Shown: positions 35,816-44,702 of the stretch, in pieces
Numbering within the stretch: position 1 is the stretch's first letter
How the letters are laid out: each line of letters opens with the position of its first letter
Assembly (NCBI RefSeq): GCF_001646785.1
Contig: NZ_LRRH01000023.1
Coordinates: forward strand, 1-64,000
DNA: 64,000 bases
Direction of reading: 5' to 3'
DNA from: Rhodococcus phenolicus
GTDB lineage: Bacteria; Actinomycetota; Actinomycetes; Mycobacteriales; Mycobacteriaceae
Notes under the pieces: generated by a model
The model's input: the letters and a program-made list of their open reading frames with translations, nothing else
Told to the model about the DNA's origin: nothing
Databases searched by the model: none
Translations under genes and position numbers: made by a program

Positions 35816-35856
35816 GATGCGGTACTGACCGCGTCGACCGCGGTCAGTACCGCATC
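35816..35856. terminator. perfect 18-bp bidirectional hairpin
   Basis: Positions 35816-35833 pair perfectly with 35839-35856 around a 5-base loop (TCGAC). It lies between the converging lipoprotein gene and the minus-strand operon, and its right arm encodes the last codons and stop of the small membrane protein ending at 35844. No T-tract on either side. Confidence 0.7.
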
Positions 35857-36131
35857 GCGTGCAGAAGCGCGCCGGCCGCCAGGACGAAGAGCAGCGACAA
35901 CGGTAGCGCCACCGCCGACACGACGGACCCCACGCCGAGATGGCGCGCACGACCCGGGATGATGCAGCACCCCAGGCCGAACACGAGCGGAAAGACCATT
36001 GCGATCCACCCGAATTCGCGTGGAACCCAGAACGGCACGGTCGCCTGCACCACGATCCCGGCGACCACACCGATCAGGCTCGCCGGGCCGAACACTCGCC
36101 CGGGCACAACCCGGGCCTCGTCGGCGACCAC
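35844..36131 (-). CDS. small membrane protein (last gene of the WXG100-like operon)
   Basis: 95 residues with three hydrophobic segments: FGPASLIGVVAGIVVQATVPF, WIAMVFPLVFGLGCCII, and VSAVALPLSLLFVLAAGALL. The GTG start at 36131 shares one base with the TAG stop of the upstream gene (TAGTG). No family recognised. As the fourth gene behind two ESX-like proteins it may be a membrane partner or immunity-type factor; that is inference. Confidence 0.65.
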   Translation of the reverse strand: MVADEARVVPGRVFGPASLIGVVAGIVVQATVPFWVPREFGWIAMVFPLVFGLGCCIIPGRARHLGVGSVVSAVALPLSLLFVLAAGALLHAMRY

Positions 36132-36457
36132 TACCGCACCACCAGGATCACGCCGCCGTACACCGCGACCAGCGATCCCACCGCGACCCCCAGCGCGACC
36201 CCCGCGCGGATCCGCGACGTGGTCCGCATCAGCACCGCCCAGGTGAGCGGTACCAGAATTACCGCGAGAACCACCAACGCCGCGAGCAGCTCGGGCTCCT
36301 CCGCATCGTCCATCCGGAACGCCTCGAAGGCGAAGATGGCCACAGCGCTCGCGAACGCGACCGTGATCGGCACCGTCACCGTCGCCACGCCCCAGAACAG
36401 CCCGTCGGCGGCAACGCGGGGTTTCAACACCGATCCGATCCCGGCCATCCGTTTCAC
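36131..36457 (-). CDS. small membrane protein (third gene of the WXG100-like operon)
   Basis: 108 residues from GTG 36457, which overlaps the upstream stop by 4 bases (ATG 36448 also possible). Hydrophobic segments lie at about 20-45, 58-78 and 88-107, with an acidic loop RMDDAEEPE between the first two. No family recognised. Its strict coupling to both neighbours argues that it is a real gene. Confidence 0.65.
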   Translation of the reverse strand: MKRMAGIGSVLKPRVAADGLFWGVATVTVPITVAFASAVAIFAFEAFRMDDAEEPELLAALVVLAVILVPLTWAVLMRTTSRIRAGVALGVAVGSLVAVYGGVILVVR

Positions 36458-37773
36458 GACCCACCCCTGCCTGCCGACGGGACGCTCACTTCCCAGAGCG
36501 CCATGGACGGCACAGCATCGAAACGCTGTGTGGCCGAAGAGTAATCACCGAGGATGTGATGGAACGGTAGGTTGCCCACTGGGCCCCACTTCGAGCCGCT
36601 GTCGGCCGGGTCGATGTAGATCTGCTGCGTACCGCCGGATTCTGAATCTTGATAGATCTCCAAAGACGGATAGTCCCCGATCTGCGCGGCAACACCGACG
36701 CCGTCCGGGCCAGGAGAGAGAACGATGTCCCCATTCACGGTATAAAAGGTCGCCAGTGTCTCCGAATCGAGGGGAGGCAGCGCATTCTCCGCCTCGTACT
36801 GAAGGCGCACCGACCCGTCCGAGAGTTGCTGTACGTTCACCTCCGGAACGCCGACCCCCACTTCACCCGCCACCCCGACAGAGGGGTTCTGGCGCGCAAT
36901 CACCAGACCGTTCTCGTAGTCCACATACAGCGAAACCCTCGTCCGTTCCGGATCGAACGTCTGATCCTCGCCACGGTCGTCACCGAGATCGTTGTGAGGG
37001 AAGTTGACGACCTCACCCGCCGGAATGTAGAGGCCCATCCTGACGATTCCCTGCCCCGGGACCGGCTCGATACGACCGACGACCACCTCGGCCCGGACGC
37101 CCTGGTTCTTGTCGAGATAACTGGTGGGATCGAGTGCCACAGCGGTGCGCCAGTCGACCGCGCCCGCGGGTCGCCTTCCGAACATCGCCTCGAATGCGAC
37201 CGAGGCAGCGGTCAATCGTCCAGGTGTCGAAGCAATTGCATCCCGTAGATCCGAAGGCACGCCCTGCGGACTGTTCAGGGAGAGCTCGACACCGAATGCC
37301 TCCAACGCAGCCGCGAGCTTCTCGTCGAACATCCGGACTCCTGCAACGGCGTTACGGATCCGTTCCGCGAAGTAGTCTGCGAGTTCATCCTGACGATCCC
37401 GAAGCCCACCCTCTTCAGCCGGTTTGCGAGTGAGCGCCCATTCTTCGGTGACGACGAACAGTTCCTCGGTCTCGACTACCACGCGGCGAAGGAACCCCAA
37501 CACGGACTCGAGTTCCCGCGCACCCTCGTTGTACGCATCGACAATCGCCTGAATCGTTCTCCCAAGGCGACGAACCTCGTCGTACTCGTCGTCCGCTCTG
37601 CGTGCTGCTGCATCGAAGGCAATTCCGGACCAGTCCGGAGCCATTCCATCAACGTCGTTACGCATGGTTTCGACAACATCGACTATGGACCGGCGAAACC
37701 CGTCCAGGTTGGAAGCCGTCACGGTCAGATCCGACGGCCGCCACAGTTCGACCTGGGATCGCATGGGCGTCAC
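36454..37773 (-). CDS. WXG100/ESX-like protein with a C-terminal beta-rich domain
   Basis: 439 residues from GTG 37773 (ATG 37764 possible). The first 115 residues are helical with WRPSDLTVTASNL and a WSG turn (DWSGIAFDAA, about 47-56), the layout of WXG100-type helical hairpins. A second helical part follows to about 195. From about 225 the sequence turns beta-rich (VVVGRIEPVPGQGIVRMGLYIPAGEVVNF, RVSLYVDYENGLVIARQ) and ends in an Asp/Gly-rich region. I know no family for the tail. There is no signal peptide, so export, if any, would be by a type VII system. The gene has clearly lower GC than its surroundings (35 of 60 bases at 37441-37500), suggesting recent acquisition. An effector- or toxin-like role is possible but unproven. 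Confidence 0.7.
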   Translation of the reverse strand: MTPMRSQVELWRPSDLTVTASNLDGFRRSIVDVVETMRNDVDGMAPDWSGIAFDAAARRADDEYDEVRRLGRTIQAIVDAYNEGARELESVLGFLRRVVVETEELFVVTEEWALTRKPAEEGGLRDRQDELADYFAERIRNAVAGVRMFDEKLAAALEAFGVELSLNSPQGVPSDLRDAIASTPGRLTAASVAFEAMFGRRPAGAVDWRTAVALDPTSYLDKNQGVRAEVVVGRIEPVPGQGIVRMGLYIPAGEVVNFPHNDLGDDRGEDQTFDPERTRVSLYVDYENGLVIARQNPSVGVAGEVGVGVPEVNVQQLSDGSVRLQYEAENALPPLDSETLATFYTVNGDIVLSPGPDGVGVAAQIGDYPSLEIYQDSESGGTQQIYIDPADSGSKWGPVGNLPFHHILGDYSSATQRFDAVPSMALWEVSVPSAGRGGS

Positions 37774-38192
37774 CGAAGATTACCCACTGCAACAAGTTTC
37801 GCCGCGAAAGCACCGTCAGCAATACGGTAATCGCCCGCCGAGCCCCGCGCGACGCCCGACATGTACGCGATCCGGTCTGCCGCAGCAACTGAGGCTGTGT
37901 TCAGAAGTTCGGTCACTGCCGCACTCGCCTGCGCGACGCGACATCCAGGAAATCGCACAACCGAATCTCCGGACCCGAGGACCGCCGAAAGATCTTCGAT
38001 TACCTCTACCGCCGAATCGAGCAATTTGGACAGCCGTTCAAGTTCGCCCGGGTTCACCCGGAAGAGTTCGACGTCACTGCCCGGCCCGGAGTTCACCGAA
38101 CCCGGCGCTCGACCCGCCGGCGGTATCCCCGCCACTTCTTCCAGGTAGTCGTCGACGAATACAGCAGATTCGTCCGGAACAGCACTGGTCAC
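37770..38192 (-). CDS. small ESX-like helical protein (first gene of the operon)
   Basis: 140 residues from ATG 38192. A disordered start (to about 42) is followed by a helical region (VNPGELERLSKLLDSAVEVIEDLSAVLG) and a second helix pair (VAQASAAVTELLNTASVAAADRIAYMSGVA), as in type VII secretion partner proteins such as the ESX-1-associated EspC-like group. Its stop overlaps the next start by 4 bases. Lower GC than the flanking genes. A chaperone/partner role for the larger protein is the natural inference. Confidence 0.65.
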   Translation of the reverse strand: MTSAVPDESAVFVDDYLEEVAGIPPAGRAPGSVNSGPGSDVELFRVNPGELERLSKLLDSAVEVIEDLSAVLGSGDSVVRFPGCRVAQASAAVTELLNTASVAAADRIAYMSGVARGSAGDYRIADGAFAAKLVAVGNLR

Positions 38193-38386
38193 GTTTCGAA
38201 ATCCCCCCGATCAGCGAACGACGTTGCTCACGTCCGTCCGGCTCCCCCTCCGGCGGGGCGACATTATCACTGCCGTGGAGCACTCGAGCGACATGCCGCG
38301 GGTCGGACTGTCGAGAGCTACCCTTGACCTCGAGCCCGCTCGAGGTTCTACGGTCGGGGACAATCGAGAGAGGGAGGCTCACCGAG
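38193..38386. promoter_or_regulatory. divergent control region between the WXG100-like operon and the ABC exporter
   Basis: About 190 bases without a gene. AGGGAGG at 38371-38377 is the ribosome binding site for the exporter ATG 38387. I see no convincing palindrome or -35/-10 pair that I would defend. Confidence 0.4.
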
Positions 38387-40288
38387 ATGAGCATGGAAGT
38401 CACCGCGTGGAACGCGATGTACAACGCGATGCACGCGCACAACGATCGACGGCCGTTCTCCCGAGAGAGCCTGCGCCGGATCGGCGCGTTCGCCCGGCCG
38501 CATCGCCGGAACATCGCGTTCTACCTGGTGCTCAGCGTCGTCATCGCGGCGCTCGGTGTGGCGACGCCGGTCCTGGCCGGCCGGGTCGTCAACGCCATCG
38601 TCGACCACGCCGCGCTGTCGGTGGTCGTCGGGCTCGCGGTGCTGATCGCCGGCATCGCGATCGTCGAGGCCGGACTCGCGATCGCGAACCGGTGGCTGTC
38701 GGCGAGCATCGGCGAGGACCTGATCCTGGACCTGCGCACGACCGTGTTCGACCACGTCCAGCGGATGTCCGTCGCGTTCTTCACCCGCACCCGCACGGGC
38801 GCCCTGGTCAGCCGGCTCAACAACGACGTCATCGGCGCACAGCGCGCCTTCAGCGATACCCTCTCGGGCGTCGTCGGCAACCTCGTCACCCTTGCGATCA
38901 CCCTCGTCGTGATGGTCGGGATCTCCTGGCAGATCACACTTCTCGCACTACTGCTTCTGCCGATCTTCGTGATTCCGGCGCGGCACATGGGAACTCGTCT
39001 CGCACGTTTGAGTCGTGAAGCCGCCAACCACAATTCGGTGATGAGTACCCAGATGACCGAGCGTTTCTCCGCGCCCGGCGCAACCCTGGTCAAGCTGTTC
39101 GGGCGACCCGAACGCGAGTCCACCGAATTCGCGGTCCGCGCCCGCCGCGTGCGCGACATCGGGGTTCGCACGGCGATGCTGCAGTCCGTCTTCGTCACCG
39201 CCCTGACTCTCGTCTCGGCGCTCGCCCTCGCCCTCGTCTACGGCCTCGGCGGCTTCTACGCGCTGCGCGGCCAGCTCGACGCCGGGTCGGTCGTGGCGAT
39301 GGCGATGCTGCTGACCCGCCTGTACTCGCCGCTCACCGCCCTGGCCAGTGCCCGGATGGACGTCATGAGCGCGATGGTCAGCTTCGAGCGGGTCTTCGAG
39401 GTGCTCGATCTGAAGCCGCTGATCGTCGAGGCGCCCGACGCCCGTGCGGTGCCGCCGGGACCGGTGTCCGTGGAGTTCCACGACGTGAACTTCGCGTACC
39501 CGTCGGCGGACAAGGTGTCCCTGGCGTCGCTCGAGGAGGTCGCGGTGCTCGACACCCGCGGCGGCGAAACCGTGCTGCACGACATCGGCTTCCGTGTCGA
39601 ACCGGGACAGATGGTCGCGCTGGTGGGTTCGTCGGGTGCCGGTAAGTCCACGGTGGCCCAGCTCATTCCGCGGCTGTACGACGTGGATTCCGGGCAGGTG
39701 CTGCTGGGCGGGGTCGACGTCCGGGAACTGACGGCCTCGTCGATCCGCGGCACCGTCGGCCTGGTCACCCAGGACGGGCACCTGTTCCACGAGTCGGTGC
39801 GGGCGAATCTGCTGCTGGCCCGGCCGGACGCCGACGAACAGGACCTGTGGGACGCGCTGCGCCGGGCTCGCCTGCACGATCTCATCGCGTCGCTGCCGGA
39901 CGGTTTGGACACCGTCGTCGGCGAACGCGGCTACCGGCTCTCGGGCGGGGAACGTCAACGGTTGACGATCGCGCGACTGCTGCTCGCGCATCCCCGCGTC
40001 GTCATTCTCGACGAGGCGACTGCGCACCTGGACTCGACGTCCGAGGCGGCGGTGCAGGAGGCGCTGACCGAAGCGCTGGCCGGGCGCACGTCGGTGGTCA
40101 TCGCACACCGGTTGTCGACGATCCGGGCGGCCGATCAGATCCTGGTCGTGGAGGCCGGGCGCATCGTCGAGCGGGGCACGCACACCGAGCTGCTCGCGGC
40201 GGGCGGGCGGTACGAGCAGCTGTATCGCACCCAGTTTGCCGATTCCGGAAAGAATTCGTCCGCGTTGGCGCCGATACTCGAAGGATGA
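38387..40288 (+). CDS. ABC exporter, fused membrane and ATPase domains
   Basis: 633 residues. Six membrane helices fill about 40-320 (ABC transporter type 1 domain), followed by the ATPase: Walker A GSSGAGKST (about 414-422), signature LSGGERQR (about 519-526), Walker B VVILDEATAHLDS, H-loop VIAHRLSTI. As a half-transporter it should homodimerise; the class exports lipids, drugs or peptides. The stop overlaps the next ATG by 4 bases (ATGA). An unusual insertion, SLASLEEVAVLDTRGGE, interrupts the start of the ATPase domain (near 380-396). Confidence 0.92.
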   Translation: MSMEVTAWNAMYNAMHAHNDRRPFSRESLRRIGAFARPHRRNIAFYLVLSVVIAALGVATPVLAGRVVNAIVDHAALSVVVGLAVLIAGIAIVEAGLAIANRWLSASIGEDLILDLRTTVFDHVQRMSVAFFTRTRTGALVSRLNNDVIGAQRAFSDTLSGVVGNLVTLAITLVVMVGISWQITLLALLLLPIFVIPARHMGTRLARLSREAANHNSVMSTQMTERFSAPGATLVKLFGRPERESTEFAVRARRVRDIGVRTAMLQSVFVTALTLVSALALALVYGLGGFYALRGQLDAGSVVAMAMLLTRLYSPLTALASARMDVMSAMVSFERVFEVLDLKPLIVEAPDARAVPPGPVSVEFHDVNFAYPSADKVSLASLEEVAVLDTRGGETVLHDIGFRVEPGQMVALVGSSGAGKSTVAQLIPRLYDVDSGQVLLGGVDVRELTASSIRGTVGLVTQDGHLFHESVRANLLLARPDADEQDLWDALRRARLHDLIASLPDGLDTVVGERGYRLSGGERQRLTIARLLLAHPRVVILDEATAHLDSTSEAAVQEALTEALAGRTSVVIAHRLSTIRAADQILVVEAGRIVERGTHTELLAAGGRYEQLYRTQFADSGKNSSALAPILEG

Positions 40289-40803
40289 GCATCCCCACCG
40301 AATCCGAGCTGCTGCTCCAGATCCTCGGCAATCAGCACGAGGCGTTCCGCAACGCGGTCTCCGGGCTCACCGACGAACAGGCACGCTCGGTGCCGAGCGC
40401 GTCGTCGCTGAGCCTGGCCTCGTTGCTCGCGCACGTCGTCGACGGCGAGGTCGCCGCCGCCGACCGGGTCGCCGGAACCAACAGCCGCGCCGACGACCCG
40501 GTGGCGGCGTGGACGTCGGGCTGGCTGGTCGCCGACGACGAGACCGTCGCCGATCAGCTCGCGAAGCTCGACGCGGCCGCGACCCGGTTCGCGCAACTGA
40601 TCCGCGACGAACCGGACCTCGACCGCGTCATCGACCTGCCCGCCGACGTGGCCCGGTATCTGAGTCAGGGCGTGCCGTTCACGGTGCGGTTCCTGCTGGT
40701 GCACCAGATCGAGGAGTGGGCGCGGCACGCCGGACACGCCGATGTCATCCGCGAGTCGATCGACGGTGCCACCGCCGACAGCCTCGCCGGACGCACCTGG
40801 TAG
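40285..40803 (+). CDS. DinB-like / mycothiol-dependent maleylpyruvate isomerase family protein
   Basis: 172 residues of the four-helix DinB/DUF664 type common in mycothiol producers. Candidate metal-binding histidines are in LLAHVVDGE (about 50) and in VHQIEEWARHAGHADVIRE (about 140-155). Some relatives use mycothiol in isomerisation or conjugation reactions. It is coupled to the exporter by a 4-base overlap, so export and conjugation of a compound may be linked (inference). Confidence 0.8.
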   Translation: MSIPTESELLLQILGNQHEAFRNAVSGLTDEQARSVPSASSLSLASLLAHVVDGEVAAADRVAGTNSRADDPVAAWTSGWLVADDETVADQLAKLDAAATRFAQLIRDEPDLDRVIDLPADVARYLSQGVPFTVRFLLVHQIEEWARHAGHADVIRESIDGATADSLAGRTW

Positions 40804-40805
40804 CC

Positions 40806-41591
40806 ATGAGAGCCGGAGCGGCCGATGCCGCGCAGAACACACCATTCGAACGGATCGCCCGGGTGGGCCAGGCAACCAGCGGCGTCGTCCACGCGCTGAT
40901 CGGGTACATCGTCGTGCGGCTCGCCTTCGGCGATTCCGGCAATGCCGACCAGTCCGGCGCGCTGGCCACGATGGCCGCGGCGCCCGGCGGCACCGCCGTC
41001 CTGTGGGTCACGGCGGTGACGCTCGCTGCCCTCGCGCTGTGGCGGCTCACCGAGGCGGTGATGGGCAAACGGTCCGATCTCGAGGACCCGTCGACGCTGG
41101 ACCGGTTGAAGTCCGCCGGAGTCGCGCTCGCATACGTGGCGCTCGCGTACACCGCGCTGCGCTTCGCGCTGGGCAGCGGCCGGTCCAGCAGCGAACAGAG
41201 CGTCGGGCTGAGCGCGCGACTGATGCAGTCCGGCGGCGGCAAGGCTCTGCTCGTCGCGGCCGGGCTCGTCGCGGTGGGGATCGGCGCCTACCACGTCTAC
41301 AAGGGGGTGAGCCGGAACTTCCTCGACGACCTGCACCGGCCGGTACCGGGCGTGGCCACGGTCCTGGGTGTCGCCGGATACACCGCGAAGGGACTGGCGA
41401 TCGCCGGGGCCGGGATCCTGGTCATCGTCGCCACCTTCACGTCCGACCCGGCCAAGGCGACCGGGCTGGACGGTGCCCTGAAGACGCTGGGCACCGTCCC
41501 GTTCGGGCAGGTTCTCCTGTGCGCGGCCGGACTGGGCATAGCCACCTACGGTGTCTACTGCTTCGTCCTGGCGCGCTACGGAAGGATGTGA
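40806..41591 (+). CDS. DUF1206 membrane protein
   Basis: 261 residues built from three repeats of a two-helix unit, the DUF1206 pattern: helices at about 22-42 and 62-82, 100-118 and 140-160, 180-205 and 230-250. GYIVVRLAFG and its later echoes YVALAYTALRFALG and YTAKGLAIAGAG mark the repeats. No function is established for the family. It starts 3 bases after the DinB-like gene, completing a three-gene operon. Confidence 0.85.
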   Translation: MRAGAADAAQNTPFERIARVGQATSGVVHALIGYIVVRLAFGDSGNADQSGALATMAAAPGGTAVLWVTAVTLAALALWRLTEAVMGKRSDLEDPSTLDRLKSAGVALAYVALAYTALRFALGSGRSSSEQSVGLSARLMQSGGGKALLVAAGLVAVGIGAYHVYKGVSRNFLDDLHRPVPGVATVLGVAGYTAKGLAIAGAGILVIVATFTSDPAKATGLDGALKTLGTVPFGQVLLCAAGLGIATYGVYCFVLARYGRM

Positions 41592-41612
41592 CCGGACACC
41601 GGGCGCGGTGAA

Positions 41613-43586
41613 TCAGTCGCGACCGCGGAATCCGCCGCCGCGACCGCCCTGACCACCCCGGTCACCGCGGTCGCTGCGGTGCGAGAAGCCGCCGCGGTCC
41701 TTGAAATCACCCCGGTCCTTGAAATCACCACGATCCTTGAAATCACCGCGTTCCTTGTAGCCGCGGTTCGGCTTGTCGCCGAAGTCCTTCCGGCCACCGC
41801 GGTCGCCCCACTCCTTCTTGTGGCCGCCGTACTGGCGGTCGCTGCTGCGACGTTCGCCGCGGTCGTCGCGGGACCGGTAGGAGGCGGGGCGTCCCGTCGG
41901 GGCGCCCGAGTCGGGCTGCAACTGGATGAGAACCCCGGAGATCCGGGTCGCGCGCAGCGCCTCGAGGGTCTGCGCCGACAGGTCCTTGGGCAGCTCGACG
42001 AGGCTGTGATCGGCACGGATGCTGATGTGCCCGAAGTCGCTGCGGCGCAGCCCGCCCTCGTTGGCGATGGCGCCGACGATCGCGCCCGGCTGGACCCGGT
42101 GCCGCTTGCCGACGGCGATCCGGTAGGTGATCAATTCCTGCCCGTCGCGGCCGACCCGGGAGGCTCCGTCGTCGTCGAACCGGCGCGGCGGTCGCTCCCG
42201 CGGCTCACGCTCGCGTCGCGCCGGCGCGATCGGCTCCGGCTCGTTCTCCATGAGGAACGAGTCGCCGTCGCGCGAGAGCACGGCCAGGGCGGCCGCGATG
42301 TCGGCGAGCGGAACGTCGTGCTCGCGCTCGTAGTCCTCGATGAACGTCCGGAACAACTGCAGGTGATCCGAGGTCAGCGCCTCGGTGATCCCGTCGTTGA
42401 ACTTCGAGACGCGCTGCGCGTTGACGTCCTCGACGGTCGGCAACTGGATCTCGGCGAGCGGCTGCCGGGTGGCCCGCTCGATGGACTTGAGCAGGTGCCG
42501 CTCGCGGGGGGCGACGAACAGCAGCGCGTCGCCGCTGCGGCCGGCGCGGCCGGTGCGGCCGATCCGGTGGACGTACGACTCGGTGTCGTGCGGGATGTCG
42601 TAGTTCACGACGTGGCTGATGCGCTCGACGTCGAGACCCCGGGCAGCGACGTCGGTCGCGACGAGGATGTCGAGGGCACCGCTCTTGAGCTGGCCGATCG
42701 TGCGCTCACGCTGGGCCTGCACGATGTCGCCGTTGATCGCGGCGGCCGAGAAACCGCGGGCACGCAGTCGCTCGGCGAGGTCCTCGGTGGCCTGCTTGGT
42801 CCGGACGAAGATGATCATCGCCTCGAACGACTCGACCTCGAGGATGCGGGTCAGTGCGTCGAGCTTGCGCTGGTGCGAGACCAGCACCCAGCGCTGGGAG
42901 ATGTTGGACGAGGTCGTGGTCTTCGACTTGACCGTGATCTCTTCGGGGTCGTTGAGGTACTGCTTCGACAGCCGGCGGATCGCGCCGGGCATCGTCGCGG
43001 AGAACAGGGCGACCTGCTTGGTGTCCGGGGTGTCGGCGAGGATCCGCTCGACGTCTTCCTGGAAGCCCATCGTGAGCATCTCGTCGGCCTCGTCGAGCAC
43101 GAGGAATTCGAGCTCCGAGATGTCGAGGGTGCCCTTGGAAAGGTGATCGATCACACGTCCGGGGGTGCCGACGATGACCTGGGCGCCGCGACGCAGCCCC
43201 GACAGCTGCACGCCGTACGCCTGGCCACCGTAGATGGGCAGCACGTGCAGCCCCGGGATGTGCGCCGAATACTTACCGAAAGCCTCCGCGACCTGCAGCG
43301 CGAGCTCGCGGGTGGGCGCCAGGATCAGCGCCTGCGGCCGCTTCTTCGACGTGTCGATGCGGGACAGGATCGGCACCGCGAACGCGGCGGTCTTGCCGGT
43401 GCCGGTCTGAGCGAGACCGACGACGTCCCGTCCCTCCAGCAGCGGTGGGATGGTCGCCGCCTGGATCGGCGACGGGGACTCGTAGCCCACGTCCGAAAGC
43501 GCTTGCAGCACACGGGCATCGATGTCGAGATCGGCGAACGTGGGGGTGGCGTTTCCGGCGTCGGGGTCTTGCACAATATCACTCAT
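41613..43586 (-). CDS. deaD: DEAD-box RNA helicase (DeaD/CsdA family)
   Basis: 657 residues. The helicase core has AQTGTGKT (about 59-66), PTRELA, GGQ, TPGR, DEAD (about 165-168), SAT (about 199-201), ARGLD and HRIGRTGRAGR. A DbpA-type RNA-binding domain follows (about 485-560, ITYRIAVGKRHRVQPGAIVGAIANEGGL), then a disordered Arg/Gly/Asp tail with three tandem GDFKDR repeats. DeaD proteins remodel structured RNA, assisting ribosome assembly and mRNA turnover, especially in the cold. It converges on the DUF1206 gene with 21 bases between stops. Confidence 0.95.
   Translation of the reverse strand: MSDIVQDPDAGNATPTFADLDIDARVLQALSDVGYESPSPIQAATIPPLLEGRDVVGLAQTGTGKTAAFAVPILSRIDTSKKRPQALILAPTRELALQVAEAFGKYSAHIPGLHVLPIYGGQAYGVQLSGLRRGAQVIVGTPGRVIDHLSKGTLDISELEFLVLDEADEMLTMGFQEDVERILADTPDTKQVALFSATMPGAIRRLSKQYLNDPEEITVKSKTTTSSNISQRWVLVSHQRKLDALTRILEVESFEAMIIFVRTKQATEDLAERLRARGFSAAAINGDIVQAQRERTIGQLKSGALDILVATDVAARGLDVERISHVVNYDIPHDTESYVHRIGRTGRAGRSGDALLFVAPRERHLLKSIERATRQPLAEIQLPTVEDVNAQRVSKFNDGITEALTSDHLQLFRTFIEDYEREHDVPLADIAAALAVLSRDGDSFLMENEPEPIAPARREREPRERPPRRFDDDGASRVGRDGQELITYRIAVGKRHRVQPGAIVGAIANEGGLRRSDFGHISIRADHSLVELPKDLSAQTLEALRATRISGVLIQLQPDSGAPTGRPASYRSRDDRGERRSSDRQYGGHKKEWGDRGGRKDFGDKPNRGYKERGDFKDRGDFKDRGDFKDRGGFSHRSDRGDRGGQGGRGGGFRGRD
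41695..41748 (-). repeat. three tandem 18-bp repeats in the helicase tail
   Basis: Three near-identical 18-base units (41695-41712, 41713-41730, 41731-41748), each ending CCTTGAAATCACC plus one base, encode GDFKDR three times on the minus strand; units differ at two or three bases. A degenerate fourth unit follows. They sit in the RNA-binding disordered tail and are a likely site of length variation between strains. Confidence 0.85.
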
Positions 43587-43598
43587 TTGACCTGCAGT

Positions 43599-44702
43599 TT
43601 ATCGGATGAGCGCCGATGACCCTGCATCATCGGTGTCCCGGGGCCCGCGGGGCCGCCGGGTCGGCGCGTCCGGAGCGTGCGCGGCGAGATGCTTCGCCCA
43701 GCGTCGCAGTGCGGGCTGCACCGGCGGATGACCGAAGCCGTGCCTGCGTGTGAACGCGGTGGCCGAGGCCGTCGGATAGGTGTCGGCACTGATGAAACTC
43801 AGCGTCTCCTTCTGCGCCCCGGTCAGCCGTTCCGGCAGGACCCGCAGCGCGGCGACGGGAACGCGACGGCGCGGCGCCGGCACCCCCAGCTCGTCCGCCA
43901 GCAGAGCGACGAGCTCGGGCAACGGCGGCGTCGCGTCGTCGAGCACCCAGTAGGCCTCCCCCGCCGCACCCGGGTCCCGCGGTACCAGCGCCAGGAATCG
44001 CGCGAGATGGTCGACGGTGACGACCGGCAGCACGGCGCCCCGAGATCCGGGTACCGCTCGCAACTCCCCGCGGGACAGTTGCAGCACGAGGTCCGCCAGC
44101 CCCAGGTACTGGTCGGCCTCCCCCGTCCGGGAGTCGCCGATCACGGTGCCGGGGTTGACGACGGTGAGCGGGACGTCCAGCTCGGCCGCGAGAGCGCGGA
44201 CCACCGCGTCGGCTTCGATCTTCGATGCTTCGTAGGCCCCGAGCCGTCCGTAGACGCGGCGGCGGTGACGCGACGGCCAGGGCACCGGCGTCGTGGGGTG
44301 GGCCCCGACGCGATATCCGCTGACGTGGACCAGCCTGCGCGCGTGCGCCGCGGCGGCGAAACGGGTGATCTTCTCGGCCAGAACCACGTTCACCGCGCGG
44401 GCCGCCTCCGGTGTCATGCCGAAGGCGAACGCGGCAGCGAGATTGTGGACGTCGCGCACGTCCGGCACGGCCGGTTCGAGGGTGATCGCCGCGGCGCCGG
44501 GATCGAAGAGGTGGATCGAGAGCCGGTCGAGCGGGAGCCCCTCGCCCGCGAGCCGCTCCCGCAGCCGGGTCCCGGATGCCGCCGAGCGCACCACCGCGAC
44601 GATCCGGCCGTCGTCCGCCGGGGCGGTGAGCAGCTCGCGCAGCAGGCCACGGCCGATGAAACCGGTCGCACCGAACACCACCGTGGACCCGGCCCCGGTC
44701 AT
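43599..44702 (-). CDS. NAD-dependent epimerase/dehydratase-like (extended SDR) protein
   Basis: 367 residues. The Rossmann motif GATGFIGRG is at about 10-18, and the Tyr/Lys pair of extended SDRs appears as YEASK near residue 160. The middle HVSGYRVG replaces the usual HVSS/T strand-end. C-terminal residues resemble the thioester-reductase/SDR branch that works on acyl or sterol-type substrates. The ATG overlaps the stop of the TetR gene by 4 bases, so it is controlled with that regulator. The product is unknown. Confidence 0.85.
   Translation of the reverse strand: MTGAGSTVVFGATGFIGRGLLRELLTAPADDGRIVAVVRSAASGTRLRERLAGEGLPLDRLSIHLFDPGAAAITLEPAVPDVRDVHNLAAAFAFGMTPEAARAVNVVLAEKITRFAAAAHARRLVHVSGYRVGAHPTTPVPWPSRHRRRVYGRLGAYEASKIEADAVVRALAAELDVPLTVVNPGTVIGDSRTGEADQYLGLADLVLQLSRGELRAVPGSRGAVLPVVTVDHLARFLALVPRDPGAAGEAYWVLDDATPPLPELVALLADELGVPAPRRRVPVAALRVLPERLTGAQKETLSFISADTYPTASATAFTRRHGFGHPPVQPALRRWAKHLAAHAPDAPTRRPRGPRDTDDAGSSALIR

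Noticed and set aside
41679-43619. Long plus-strand frame opposite the helicase, with a repeated ILEIT-like sequence
   Set aside because: The repeat is just the antisense of the GDFKDR units. The helicase on the minus strand has every DEAD-box motif.
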